A stretch of DNA of 64,000 nt from Pseudomonas persica (GCF_900291015.1 NZ_OLKL01000029.1:122072-186071), one strand, 5' to 3'; positions 39,525 to 47,750 are shown, counted from the first letter of the stretch. The notes: a model not told the origin generated them from the sequence alone. Made by a program: numbers and translations.

Positions 39525-40329
39525 GCCAAGAGTGTTAATGAGACGTGCGCCAGCCTGGCGCTACGATCTACCGAGCGCCCACGAAGCACCCACATCTCTC
39601 TTGAATTTGAATGATATCAATCCGCCACCAAACCATGCTGATGATGTATACATGGAGTTGCCTCGATCTACAGTCCGTCTACGAGGTGTATTGGCCTTGC
39701 TTGGCATTCCGACGCTGCTGTTCTTGTTTTTTGTAACTGTACAAGTGTATTGGGGTCTCATTGATTACAGTCAGGCCTTCGATTGGATTATGAAGCTAAT
39801 CTTGATACTCGGGCCTCTAATCTGCATATGGGTCGTCTTTTCATTTGTTCGGCTAGACTTGGCACTTCCACGAGACGAACCAATACGTTTTAATCGCTTG
39901 CGTCGAAAGATCTATGTTTATCAATTCAGATGCAACTACCTCTTCCTGTTCAGCCGCAAACACTGGGGCGTCAAACCTGTCGCCTACAATTGGGACGACG
40001 TAACCGCCGAAGTCTACCGAGTCTACGCCCCCGGCTACGGTGGCCTGATCGAAAACGTCATGCTGTCGGTTCGCAACCCGGACACCGACGAAGTCATCGA
40101 CCGCGTGTTATTCACCCACGACCTCTACCACGGAGAAGCCTACTGGGCTATCGCCCGGCTATTCATGCAGCAAGGCCCCGAAGCCCTGCCGAAATTCGTG
40201 CACCCACCCCGTGACTGGAACGATGACGATGGCCTCAGCCACATGCACTGCCTGGCGCCGAAGGTTGATTGGCCTCAGGAAATGGACCGTGAATCGCGTA
40301 CTGGGCCATCAGAAGGAGAAGCTCAATGA
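39511..40329 (+). CDS. Probable immunity protein (DUF6708-like)
   Basis: A 272-residue membrane protein whose ATG overlaps the effector gene end by 14 bases, behind CGGAGG. It has two transmembrane helices: VLALLGIPTLLFLFFVTVQVYW (about 69-90) and WIMKLILILGPLICIWVVFSF (about 101-121). A cytoplasmic C-terminal domain follows with FNRLRRKIYVYQF, AYNWDDVTAEVYRVYAPGYGG and VLFTHDLYHGEAYWAIARLFM, a pattern seen in DUF6708 proteins next to VasX-type effectors. An inner-membrane immunity protein fits protection against a pore former. The first half is AT-rich while the part after about base 39930 returns to high GC. Immunity is inferred from position. Confidence 0.7.
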   Translation: MTTHEPRVLMRRAPAWRYDLPSAHEAPTSLLNLNDINPPPNHADDVYMELPRSTVRLRGVLALLGIPTLLFLFFVTVQVYWGLIDYSQAFDWIMKLILILGPLICIWVVFSFVRLDLALPRDEPIRFNRLRRKIYVYQFRCNYLFLFSRKHWGVKPVAYNWDDVTAEVYRVYAPGYGGLIENVMLSVRNPDTDEVIDRVLFTHDLYHGEAYWAIARLFMQQGPEALPKFVHPPRDWNDDDGLSHMHCLAPKVDWPQEMDRESRTGPSEGEAQ

Positions 40330-40583
40330 ACCCTGTCGTACTTGTAGGTCATCGACATGTCTGCCCGCTACATGGCACCAACCAGGTGGAAAGCGGCAGT
40401 GCCACGTACACCTTCAATGGCAGGGCGGTTGCCAGGGTGGGGGATCGGACCACGTGCGGCGCCGTGATCGAAAGTGGGGCTGAGCATTTCCTGATCGAAG
40501 GCGCGGCCGTGGCGCGTAAAGGTGACCGGACGGATCACGGTGGAGTGCTGGAGGAGGGCGATGCCGGGTGGATGTTGGATTGA
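40326..40583 (+). CDS. PAAR-domain type VI spike tip protein
   Basis: An 85-residue PAAR protein, the small cone that caps VgrG and carries effectors. It starts MNPVVLVGHRHVCPLHGTNQ and has the family repeats NGRAVARVGDRTTCG and EGAAVARKGDRTDHGG, with His/Cys residues suited to the zinc site of the cone tip. AAGGAG precedes the ATG, which overlaps the stop of the immunity gene by 4 bases, so it is the last gene of the coupled tssL-vgrG-adaptor-effector-immunity-PAAR run. It has no toxin extension. Confidence 0.9.
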   Translation: MNPVVLVGHRHVCPLHGTNQVESGSATYTFNGRAVARVGDRTTCGAVIESGAEHFLIEGAAVARKGDRTDHGGVLEEGDAGWMLD

Positions 40584-40637
40584 TGAAAACAGCGCAGGCT
40601 CTGTATCTTGTGCAAAATCTGGCAGCTTGCCCAGATC

Positions 40638-40720
40638 CCTGTGGGATCGGCCGCGAACACCGGCGTAGCCGGTGCCATGCACCGCGTGGAATTCCTCGCG
40701 GGTGAACCCGCTCCCACAAG
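40638..40720. repeat. Composite REP element
   Basis: A composite repeat between the PAAR gene and the convergent SdiA-regulated-type gene contains CCTGTGGGATCGGCCGCGAA, a central CACCGGCGTAGCCGGTG hairpin, and the standard CTCGCGGGTGAACCCGCTCC copy. Its left part matches, inverted, the repeat at the start of the window. Confidence 0.8.
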
Positions 40721-40785
40721 GTGGGTGGCTTGTCGACAATGGGCCGCAAGGCGGCCCCAGTTCGCTTGACTGACAGGCATCAAGC

Positions 40786-41748
40786 TCAAGGCTTGCTGAA
40801 CCGGTAGAACAAATTCGGCTCGCTGACCACGTACAGATTGCCGGCATTGTCCATGGTGATGCCCTCGGGCTGCGGTGCATCGCGGCCCAGTCCACCGATA
40901 GCGGCGCGCAGCGAGCGAATGCTGACGAAGCGGCCATCGCTGTCGAGTTCGCTGATGTTCTTCGCCTGGTCGCTGAGCAGCAGCAGGTGGCCCGTGCGCG
41001 CGTCATAGTAGCCGTCAGACAGGTCGGTGGCGAAAACACTGCGCTTGACCCAGTGACGCCGGTCATTGACGGTGAGGTGCAAGGGCCCGCCATTCAAGGC
41101 ATCGACCAGGCCGGTTACCTCGAACAGCTGCCGTGGGGCACGTTCCTTGATGGCGTACAGACGGTCGTGCTGGCGGTCGTAGGTCACGCCCTCGAAGCCC
41201 TTGTTGCTGTGGGTCGGGTTGATGCCGAGGGTGATCCACTGGGCCTGGCTGGCGTCGATTGGCTGCGGGTGGTCGGGCAGGGTTATCACGCTTAGCCGTT
41301 GCAGCTGCTCGTCACTGATGGCCAGGCGACCCTTGCCTAGGTAGGCGAGCCCCTCGGCGTCCTCGAAGCCCACCAGCGGGTAGCGGGCCTGGATGTCGCC
41401 GCTCTTGCTCAGCTCCAGCAGCTCCATGGGGTAGCTATTGGTGATGGCCAGCAAGCGGTCGTGGTCATCGTCGTAGGTGATCCCGGACAGGTTGCCCAGG
41501 CCTTGTTCCACCACCTTGGCGTCGATCGCCAGCTGGTAGGCCGGTAGCCAGATGTTCTGGCCGGGTGCGGTGTCGCCGCTCCAGCGGTTGCTCAGGTGGG
41601 CGTAGAGCTGCTGGGGCCAGAACGAGCGGGCGGCCTCGATACCGAGCACACCCATGGCCAGCAGCAGCGTCACGGCGGCTACCTGGCGCCAGCGGTTTAC
41701 CCGCTGCCACCAACGCCGGCGCTGGGCCGGCAGGGTCTGGCTGGTCAT
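40786..41748 (-). CDS. SdiA-regulated family protein
   Basis: A 320-residue membrane-anchored protein. One N-terminal transmembrane helix (VAAVTLLLAMGVLGIEAA) is followed by a periplasmic beta-propeller-like domain with LGNLSGITYDDDHDRLLAITN, GFEDAEGLAYLGKGRLAISDEQ, NKGFEGVTYDRQHDRLYAIKE and PEGITMDNAGNLYVVSEPN, the SdiA-regulated family repeats. The function of the family is unknown; some members resemble phytase-like propellers. Its ATG overlaps the stop of the ArnT-like gene by 3 bases (ATGA), so it is the last gene of the six-gene surface-sugar operon. The start at 41748 fits the membrane anchor better than the longer frame. Confidence 0.82.
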   Translation of the reverse strand: MTSQTLPAQRRRWWQRVNRWRQVAAVTLLLAMGVLGIEAARSFWPQQLYAHLSNRWSGDTAPGQNIWLPAYQLAIDAKVVEQGLGNLSGITYDDDHDRLLAITNSYPMELLELSKSGDIQARYPLVGFEDAEGLAYLGKGRLAISDEQLQRLSVITLPDHPQPIDASQAQWITLGINPTHSNKGFEGVTYDRQHDRLYAIKERAPRQLFEVTGLVDALNGGPLHLTVNDRRHWVKRSVFATDLSDGYYDARTGHLLLLSDQAKNISELDSDGRFVSIRSLRAAIGGLGRDAPQPEGITMDNAGNLYVVSEPNLFYRFSKP

Positions 41749-43298
41749 TTCCCGGGGTGCTCCGCGGCGGTTTGCAGGTTGCCGGGCGAAGCCGCCCAGG
41801 CGAAATGGTAGACGTGACTTGGGGCTGTGGCCTGGCACTGGCCGTTATCGGCATCGGCGCCGACCACATACCACTCGGCGCGCGAGGTCTCGCCCAGCCT
41901 GCGTGCCTTGTCGGTTCTGAAGCAGCGGCCCAGTTCCGAAGCCGGGATCAGGGCGAAGGCCGTGGGGTTGTGGCGCAGCCAGTAGGCGGCTGCATTTGCC
42001 TTGGACTGGTCGGTGAAGCTGAAGTGCACGATGGGTTGCCGGGCGAACAGCCAATGCCCCTCGCGCCAGTCGACCAGCACCAGCTCGGCACCGCCGGTGG
42101 CCCGCGCAGCTTCACTCATCAATGTCTCATGCGGGTTGCGGCCTTCCTTCAGCGGCTCGACGAAGCCGCGCGCGAACCACAGCGCGAACCATACCAGGGC
42201 CACGGCAGTGAACGCCTTGCGCCAGGCCGGCCGCCTCCTGAGCCAGCGCTGGAGCAGCCACGGTAGCAGTGGCGCGATGGCCAGCACCAGGCCCGGCAGC
42301 GCCGGGAAGATGTACAGCTTGCGCTTGCCGCTGCTGAGGCTGAAAAACAACAGCACCAGCGCTACCCAGCCAAGCAGCAGGAAGCGCCCGTCGTGTTTTT
42401 GCAGCTGCCGGCGCCAGGCCGGTATCAGCCAGGGCAGGGCCAGCACCAGTGGCAACCAGTATTTGGGAATGACCTTGACGAAGAAGTACCAGAACGGCTC
42501 GCGATGGTCCCAGGCATTGGCATAGCGGCTGGCGGTCTGGCGCAGCAGGATTTCCTTCAGGTAGGCCAGCTCAGTCGTGCCGCCGCCATGGGCGATCGAT
42601 ATCAGCAGTGGCAGCAGCCACACCGCGCAACCGGCCAGCAGCGCCAGCAGCCCCAGGCTCCAGCGCCAACCCTGGCCGGGCATGACTACCACCCCGTGCC
42701 AGCGCTGGCGCACCGCCCAGGCATAGGGCAGCAGCATCAGCGCCGGGACAAAGCCCACGCCCTTGCTGATGATACCCAGGCCCATGGCCGCGCAGGCCAG
42801 GTAGAACCAGCCCCAGGCCGGCCCCAGCAGCAGATGGCGAACCATGCCGTAGAAACCCAGCGCCACCCACAGGCACAGGAAGCTGTCGATCTGCCCGGTG
42901 CGCAGGATGCTGTATGTCTGGTAGGTGGCCAGGAACAGCAAGGCGGCGATCATGCCGATGCGCCGGTGCCACAGGCGCCGCCCCAGGTCATGTAGCACCC
43001 AGGTGATGGTCGCAGCCGACAGCAGCCCTGGCAGGTACAGGGCAACCTTGGGCGAGCCGGTCAGGTGGCTGAACAGGGCGACGGTCCACATGAACAGCGG
43101 CGGCTTGTCGCCGTAGATTTCCGCCGCCCGGTGCGGGATGAACCAGTTGCCGCTCTGCAGCATTTCCAGGGCGATGCCGAGAAAGCGTTCTTCATCGACA
43201 TTCATCGGCTGGCGCCAGCCGATACCTGCGCCCACCAGCAGCACCGCGAAGGCAATCAGGGTCAGGCGTTCGGCCCCGAGCGTGTTGAACCTTGGCAA
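41745..43298 (-). CDS. ArnT-like lipid-linked sugar transferase (GT39/GT83 type)
   Basis: A 517-residue integral membrane glycosyltransferase of the ArnT / protein-O-mannosyltransferase superfamily. The first periplasmic loop carries NVDEERFLGIALEMLQSG and GDKPPLFMWTVALFSHL, containing the Asp-Glu pair and Lys typical of ArnT-like enzymes. About 12 membrane helices follow, with a short C-terminal periplasmic domain. ArnT-like enzymes transfer a sugar from polyprenyl phosphate to lipid A or LPS core. The start is TTG at 43298, preceded by AAGGAA. Full L-Ara4N synthesis genes are absent here, while Ugd and an epimerase are present, so a different donor such as a uronic acid is suggested. Confidence 0.85.
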   Translation of the reverse strand: MPRFNTLGAERLTLIAFAVLLVGAGIGWRQPMNVDEERFLGIALEMLQSGNWFIPHRAAEIYGDKPPLFMWTVALFSHLTGSPKVALYLPGLLSAATITWVLHDLGRRLWHRRIGMIAALLFLATYQTYSILRTGQIDSFLCLWVALGFYGMVRHLLLGPAWGWFYLACAAMGLGIISKGVGFVPALMLLPYAWAVRQRWHGVVVMPGQGWRWSLGLLALLAGCAVWLLPLLISIAHGGGTTELAYLKEILLRQTASRYANAWDHREPFWYFFVKVIPKYWLPLVLALPWLIPAWRRQLQKHDGRFLLLGWVALVLLFFSLSSGKRKLYIFPALPGLVLAIAPLLPWLLQRWLRRRPAWRKAFTAVALVWFALWFARGFVEPLKEGRNPHETLMSEAARATGGAELVLVDWREGHWLFARQPIVHFSFTDQSKANAAAYWLRHNPTAFALIPASELGRCFRTDKARRLGETSRAEWYVVGADADNGQCQATAPSHVYHFAWAASPGNLQTAAEHPGK

Positions 43299-43301
43299 GG
43301 G

Positions 43302-43574
43302 TTATTCCTTCTGTTCCTGATGGCGGGCGATCAGCTGCAGGTTGCGCAGGTAGACCAGCAAGCCGAAGCTCTGGCCGATGATGAACACCGGGTCCTGGCG
43401 ATAGATGGCGTAAGTCAGCAACAGTGCGCTGCCGAGCATGCTCAGGTACCAGAAACCCACCGGGATCACGCTGCGGCGCTTGAACTCGCTGTACAGCCAC
43501 TGCAACACGAAGCGCCCGGTGAATACGGCCTGGCCGGCGAAGCCGATGATCAACCACAGGGTCTCACGGGTCAT
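43302..43574 (-). CDS. Small LAB_N-domain membrane protein
   Basis: A 90-residue protein matching the lipid-A-disaccharide-synthase N-terminal (LAB_N) domain as a free-standing polypeptide. It contains LIIGFAGQAVFTGRFVLQWLYSEFKRRSVIPVGFW and two further hydrophobic segments (LSMLGSALLLTYAIY and FIIGQSFGLLVYLRNL). Such small three-helix proteins occur beside polyprenyl-phosphate sugar transferase genes and may help export or flip the lipid-linked sugar; that role is inference. Its ATG overlaps the glycosyltransferase stop (ATGA), and the next gene starts 3 bases after its stop, so it is fully embedded in the operon. Confidence 0.85.
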   Translation of the reverse strand: MTRETLWLIIGFAGQAVFTGRFVLQWLYSEFKRRSVIPVGFWYLSMLGSALLLTYAIYRQDPVFIIGQSFGLLVYLRNLQLIARHQEQKE

Positions 43575-44314
43575 CCTTCGAGCTCCTGGGCGGGCGTGTC
43601 CAGGCGGGTGCGACGGATCAGCCACCAGACCCCGAACAGGTCGAGGATGCCGACCAGGGCGCGGTCCAGATTGCCGTACTTGGATACCCCGGCGTGCCGT
43701 GGCCGGTGGTTGACCGGGTGCACCAGCATACGGCCGTTGTGGCGCAGGATCAGTGCCGGGATGAAACGGTGCATGTGGTCGAAATAGGGTAAGCGCAGGA
43801 AGGCCGTGCGCTCGATCAGTTTCAGCCCGCAGCCGGTGTCTGGCGTGGCGTCCTTGAGCAGGCGGCTGCGCAGGCCGTTGGCAAAGCGCGAGGCCCAGCG
43901 CTTGCTGGCGCTGTCGCGGCGGTTGACCCGGTGCCCGGCCACCAGCTTGACGCCACCGGCCAGGTCCTGGTTGGCGCGCACCAGGGCCAGCATGCCAGGG
44001 ATGTCTGCCGGGTCGTTCTGGCCGTCGCCGTCCAGGGTCGCCAGCCAGCGCCCGCGTGCCGCCTGGGCGGCATGCCACAGCGAGGTGCTCTGGCCCAGCG
44101 AGCGCTCGTGGCGGAGGATGCGCAGTTGCGTGTAACCCTGGCTTTTCAGTTGCTGCAGTACGCTCAGGGTGCGGTCGCTGCTGCCATCATCGACCACCAG
44201 CACTTCATAGTCTTCGGCCGCCAGCGCGGTGCGTATTTCCATCAGCAGTGACGGCAGGTTGTCGACCTCGTTCCTGGCGGGAATGAGTACCGAGAGGTCA
44301 AGAGGATCTGTCAT
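43571..44314 (-). CDS. Polyprenyl-phosphate glycosyltransferase, GT2 family
   Basis: A 247-residue GT2-fold enzyme. The N-terminal nucleotide-sugar site is visible in DLSVLIPARNEVDNLPSLLMEI, VLVVDDGSSDRTLSVLQQL and ATLDGDGQNDPADIPGML, which are the motifs of dolichol-phosphate mannosyltransferase-like proteins. It lacks the C-terminal membrane helices of ArnC-type enzymes. It probably moves a UDP-sugar onto undecaprenyl phosphate for the ArnT-like enzyme encoded two genes downstream. The ATG at 44314 matches the family start. It overlaps the LAB_N gene by 4 bases. Confidence 0.88.
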   Translation of the reverse strand: MTDPLDLSVLIPARNEVDNLPSLLMEIRTALAAEDYEVLVVDDGSSDRTLSVLQQLKSQGYTQLRILRHERSLGQSTSLWHAAQAARGRWLATLDGDGQNDPADIPGMLALVRANQDLAGGVKLVAGHRVNRRDSASKRWASRFANGLRSRLLKDATPDTGCGLKLIERTAFLRLPYFDHMHRFIPALILRHNGRMLVHPVNHRPRHAGVSKYGNLDRALVGILDLFGVWWLIRRTRLDTPAQELEG

Positions 44315-44348
44315 GAGGCTACCTGTGATCTTGTTGTGATTGCGCGGT

Positions 44349-45323
44349 TCAACCCCGGTAGAAATCCCTGTACCAGCCAACGAAGGCGTTGACGCCGTGT
44401 TCCAGCGATGTGCCCGGGGTGTAGTCGATCCAGCGCGTCAGCGAGCCGACGTCGGCCCAGGTTTCCAGCACGTCACCCGCTTGCAGCGGCAGGTAGTCGC
44501 GCCGGGCCTTGATGCCCAGGGCGCGCTCCAGGCTTTCGATGAAGTGCAGCAGCCGTACCGGCTGGCCTCGGCCGATGTTGAACAGTTGGCAGGGCGGTTG
44601 CCCCTCGGCCGGCAGTGGCGGCTTCAGGCGCAGGCGCACAATGCTCTCGACGATGTCGTCGATATAAGTGAAGTCGCGCCCCATCAGACCGTTGTTGTAG
44701 ACCGCGATTGGCCGGCCCTGGAGCATGGCGTGGGTGAACTTGAACAAGGCCATGTCGGGGCGGCCCCAGGGGCCGTAGACGGTAAAAAAACGCAGACCGG
44801 TGGTCGGCAGCTGGTACAGGTGTGCGTAGCTGTGCGCCATCAGTTCATTGGCGCGCTTGCTGGCGGCGTACAGAGACAGCGGTTGCTCGACCGGGTCGTC
44901 GACGCTGAACGGCAGCTTGGCGTTGGCGCCGTACACCGAACTGCTGGAGGCGTAGATCAGGTGGCGGGGCGGCTGCTGGCGGCAGGCTTCGAGGAGGTTG
45001 AGAAAGCCGACCAGGTTGGTCTGCCCATAGGCGCCGGGGTTGTCCAGCGAATAGCGCACCCCGGCCTGCGCCGCCAGATGGATCACCTCACCGAACGCCT
45101 GCCCGGCGAACAGCTGTTGCAGTTCGCCGGGGTGGGCGATGTCGAGGGTGTGGAAGCGGAAATTGGCAAAGCCGAACAGCTGCTGCAGGCGCGCCAGCTT
45201 TAGCTGGACGCTGTAGTAGGCATTGAGGTTGTCGATGCCGACCACCTCGATGCCTGCTTCGCACAGGCGCCGTGCAACGTGGTAGCCGATGAAACCGGCC
45301 ACGCCGGTAATCAGTACGGGCAT
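44349..45323 (-). CDS. NAD-dependent UDP-sugar epimerase (UDP-glucuronate 4-epimerase-like)
   Basis: A 324-residue short-chain dehydrogenase of the extended type. It has the Rossmann motif TGVAGFIGYHVARRLCEAG, the catalytic Ser in YASSSSVYGAN (about 120) and the YxxxK pair in SLYAASKRANELM (about 146-158). The segment GLRFFTVYGPWGRPDMALFKFTHAML is typical of UDP-glucuronate/galacturonate 4-epimerases. Its start overlaps the end of the UDP-glucose dehydrogenase gene by 13 bases, so UDP-GlcA made by Ugd would feed it to give UDP-galacturonate. Substrate is inferred from motif and context. Confidence 0.85.
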   Translation of the reverse strand: MPVLITGVAGFIGYHVARRLCEAGIEVVGIDNLNAYYSVQLKLARLQQLFGFANFRFHTLDIAHPGELQQLFAGQAFGEVIHLAAQAGVRYSLDNPGAYGQTNLVGFLNLLEACRQQPPRHLIYASSSSVYGANAKLPFSVDDPVEQPLSLYAASKRANELMAHSYAHLYQLPTTGLRFFTVYGPWGRPDMALFKFTHAMLQGRPIAVYNNGLMGRDFTYIDDIVESIVRLRLKPPLPAEGQPPCQLFNIGRGQPVRLLHFIESLERALGIKARRDYLPLQAGDVLETWADVGSLTRWIDYTPGTSLEHGVNAFVGWYRDFYRG

Positions 45324-46648
45324 GCTGGCTGCACCTGGCCACGGCCGATACCGTAGTAGGTCAGGCCGGCGGCGGCCATATGCTCGGGTTCGAACAGGTT
45401 GCGCCCATCGAATACCACCCGATCGGCCAGTTGTTGCGGCACCTTGTCCAGGTTGAGCACGCGGTAGTCCTGCCATTCGGTGACAATCACCAGGGCATCG
45501 GCGCCGCGCAGCGCATCGTCCTTGCACGGCACCAGTTGCAGGTCGGCGCGCGGGCCATAGTGGCGCAGGATCTCTTCCATGGCCTGCGGGTCGTGGGCCT
45601 GCACCCGCGCGCCGGCGGCCCACAGGGCTTCCAGCAGGACCCGGCTGGAGGCCTCGCGGATGTCGTTGGTATTGGGCTTGAACGACAACCCCCACAAAGC
45701 GAAGACCTTGCCCCGCAGGCCACGTGGGTAGTGGCGCTGGATCTTGCTGAACAGCCGGCCCTTTTGCTGCTCGTTGACCGACTCCACCGCACGCAGCAGC
45801 TGCGGTTCGAAACCTTCGGCCTCGGCGCTGCGGCGCAGGGCTTGCAGGTCCTTGGGGAAGCACGAGCCGCCAAAGCCGCAGCCGGCGTAGATGAAGTCGT
45901 AGCCGATGCGCGGGTCCGAGCCGATGCCGCGGCGCACCATTTCGATGTCGGCGCCCAAGTGCTCGGCCATGTTGGCGATTTCGTTGATGAAGGAGATCTT
46001 GGTCGCCAGCATGCAATTGGCCGCGTACTTGGTCAGCTCGGCGCTGCGCGCATCCATGACCATGAGTTTTTCGCGGTTGCGGCTGAACGGCAGGTACAGC
46101 TCGCGCAGCAACTCCACCTCGGCAGGTTCGGCGCCACCGATGATGATGCGCTCCGGGCGCATGCAGTCATCGACAGCCGAGCCTTCCTTGAGGAACTCGG
46201 GGTTGCTGACGACGTGGAAGCGGCTGCTATCGGCCACGGCCTGGGCGATGCGTGCCTTGATGCGGTGCACCGTGCCGACCGGTACGGTGGATTTGTTGAC
46301 GATCACCTTGGGGCCGTCGGCATGTTCGAGGATGCTGTCGACCACGGCGAATACGTGCTTCAGGTCGGCGCTGCCATCGGCCTGTGGCGGGGTGCCGACG
46401 GCGATGAACTGCAACCTGGCGTAGTTGGCCGCCTCGCTGGCATCGGTGGTGAAACGCAGGCGACCGCAGGCCAGGTTCTTCTCCAGCATCGGCGCAAGGC
46501 CGGGCTCGAAGATCGGGCAATGGCTTTCATTGAGGCTGGCGACCCGCTCGGCGTCGATATCCATGCACAACACCGAGTGGCCCACCTGGGCCAGGCACAC
46601 TGCCTGGGTGAGGCCGACATAGCCGGTACCGAAAACCGTGACCTTCAT
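45311..46648 (-). CDS. ugd: UDP-glucose 6-dehydrogenase
   Basis: A 445-residue enzyme oxidising UDP-glucose to UDP-glucuronate. It starts MKVTVFGTGYVGLTQAVCLA with the NAD-binding motif. It contains VGTPPQADGSADL, NKSTVPVGT, SNPEFLKEGSAVDDCMRPERI and the catalytic Cys in GCGFGGSCFPKDLQAL (about 258-273), and ends in the C-terminal UDP-binding Rossmann domain. As first gene of the minus-strand run it supplies the activated uronic acid for the downstream epimerase and transferases. A short A-rich region upstream (46649-46696) likely holds the promoter. Confidence 0.93.
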   Translation of the reverse strand: MKVTVFGTGYVGLTQAVCLAQVGHSVLCMDIDAERVASLNESHCPIFEPGLAPMLEKNLACGRLRFTTDASEAANYARLQFIAVGTPPQADGSADLKHVFAVVDSILEHADGPKVIVNKSTVPVGTVHRIKARIAQAVADSSRFHVVSNPEFLKEGSAVDDCMRPERIIIGGAEPAEVELLRELYLPFSRNREKLMVMDARSAELTKYAANCMLATKISFINEIANMAEHLGADIEMVRRGIGSDPRIGYDFIYAGCGFGGSCFPKDLQALRRSAEAEGFEPQLLRAVESVNEQQKGRLFSKIQRHYPRGLRGKVFALWGLSFKPNTNDIREASSRVLLEALWAAGARVQAHDPQAMEEILRHYGPRADLQLVPCKDDALRGADALVIVTEWQDYRVLNLDKVPQQLADRVVFDGRNLFEPEHMAAAGLTYYGIGRGQVQPACPY

Positions 46649-46696
46649 TTGACAGCTCCTTGGGGAGAAAGCTGAAAAAAAATGTCACATTGTTGT

Positions 46697-47650
46697 TTAG
46701 GAATTGTTACTTGCGCCGGCCGCTGCCTGTTGAGCGACGCTCCATAGCTGATGGCGGAACCAGCGTCGCAAAGGATCGGCATGGGTGCGTTCGTGCCAGA
46801 TCTGCATCACCTCGACCGCTGGCAATGTCAGCGGTAGCGGGTAGATGAGCAGGTCATCATCACGCGCGCTGGCTTCGATGGCCAGCGAGCGCAGGCAGGT
46901 GAGCAGCAGGTTGGTGCCGCGCAGCAGGCGCGTGGGTGCCAAGAAGCTCGACAGACCAGCCACGACCCGTCGTTGCATTCCCAGGCTGCGCAAGGCGCGG
47001 TCGACCAGGCCATCGAGGTCGCCGGTGAGGGTGGTGAGCAGGTGGTCGCTGGCGAGGAAGGTATCGAGGTCGAGGCCGTTGCCCAGGCCTGGATGGCTGC
47101 GCGAGGCCAGCACTACAAAGTGTTCGCTTAGCAGGCGCTGTTGGTGGAAGGTTTCTGGCAGGTCGGTGTAGAACCCGGCAACAGCCAGGTCACAGGTGCC
47201 TTTCTCCAGTTCTTCGCGAGGTAGCTGGCCGCGGGTGTTGTGGGTGACCAGCGTCAGGTTCGGTGCCTGGCTGCGCAGGATCGGCAGCAGCCTGGGCAAC
47301 AGCGTCTGCTCTACATAGTCAGTGCTATACAGGTGCAAGCGGGCAGGGCGGGCGAGGAAGTCCTGCCCTTCGCAGCGTTCATAGAAACCTTCCAGGCCCA
47401 CCACCAAGCGTTCTACCTCGGGCGCCAGTTCGTGGGCGCGCGGCGTCGGGGTCAGGCCCCTGGGCGCGCGGACGAACAGCGGGTCGCCAAACTGATGGCG
47501 CAGCTTGTTGAGCTTGTGGCTGAGCGCGGGCTGGCTCAGCGCCATGCGCTGGGCGGCGAGGGTGGCGTTGCGTTCCTGATACAGCACATGGAACAGGTAC
47601 AGCAGGTTGAGGTCCTTGCTGGTGATATTCATTTTCTGGATCACAGGCAT
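46697..47650 (-). CDS. LysR-family regulator
   Basis: A 317-residue LysR-type regulator. The N-terminal helix-turn-helix is visible in LLYLFHVLYQERNATLAAQRMALSQPALSHKLNKLR (about 15-50), and the rest is the effector-binding domain. The segment TSKDLNLLYLFHVLY is typical of the NodD/LinR-like subgroup, which often controls an adjacent gene. It is divergent from the DJ-1-like gene across about 100 bp and may regulate it. Two ATG codons (47650 and 47632) are possible and neither has a clear ribosome site. The effector is unknown. Confidence 0.87.
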   Translation of the reverse strand: MPVIQKMNITSKDLNLLYLFHVLYQERNATLAAQRMALSQPALSHKLNKLRHQFGDPLFVRAPRGLTPTPRAHELAPEVERLVVGLEGFYERCEGQDFLARPARLHLYSTDYVEQTLLPRLLPILRSQAPNLTLVTHNTRGQLPREELEKGTCDLAVAGFYTDLPETFHQQRLLSEHFVVLASRSHPGLGNGLDLDTFLASDHLLTTLTGDLDGLVDRALRSLGMQRRVVAGLSSFLAPTRLLRGTNLLLTCLRSLAIEASARDDDLLIYPLPLTLPAVEVMQIWHERTHADPLRRWFRHQLWSVAQQAAAGASNNS

Positions 47651-47750
47651 GCGGGCTTTCGAATTATCGAATCATAGCCTTGCCATTAGCATGAACGCAT
47701 CCCGCCACCATGAGCGGAAGGCCCTATTTGCCAGATCAGGAGATTGTTGC

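Noticed and set aside
45324..46016. Upstream extension of the epimerase frame through ugd
   Set aside because: The extension is a shadow of ugd; the epimerase begins naturally at MPVLITGVAGFIG.
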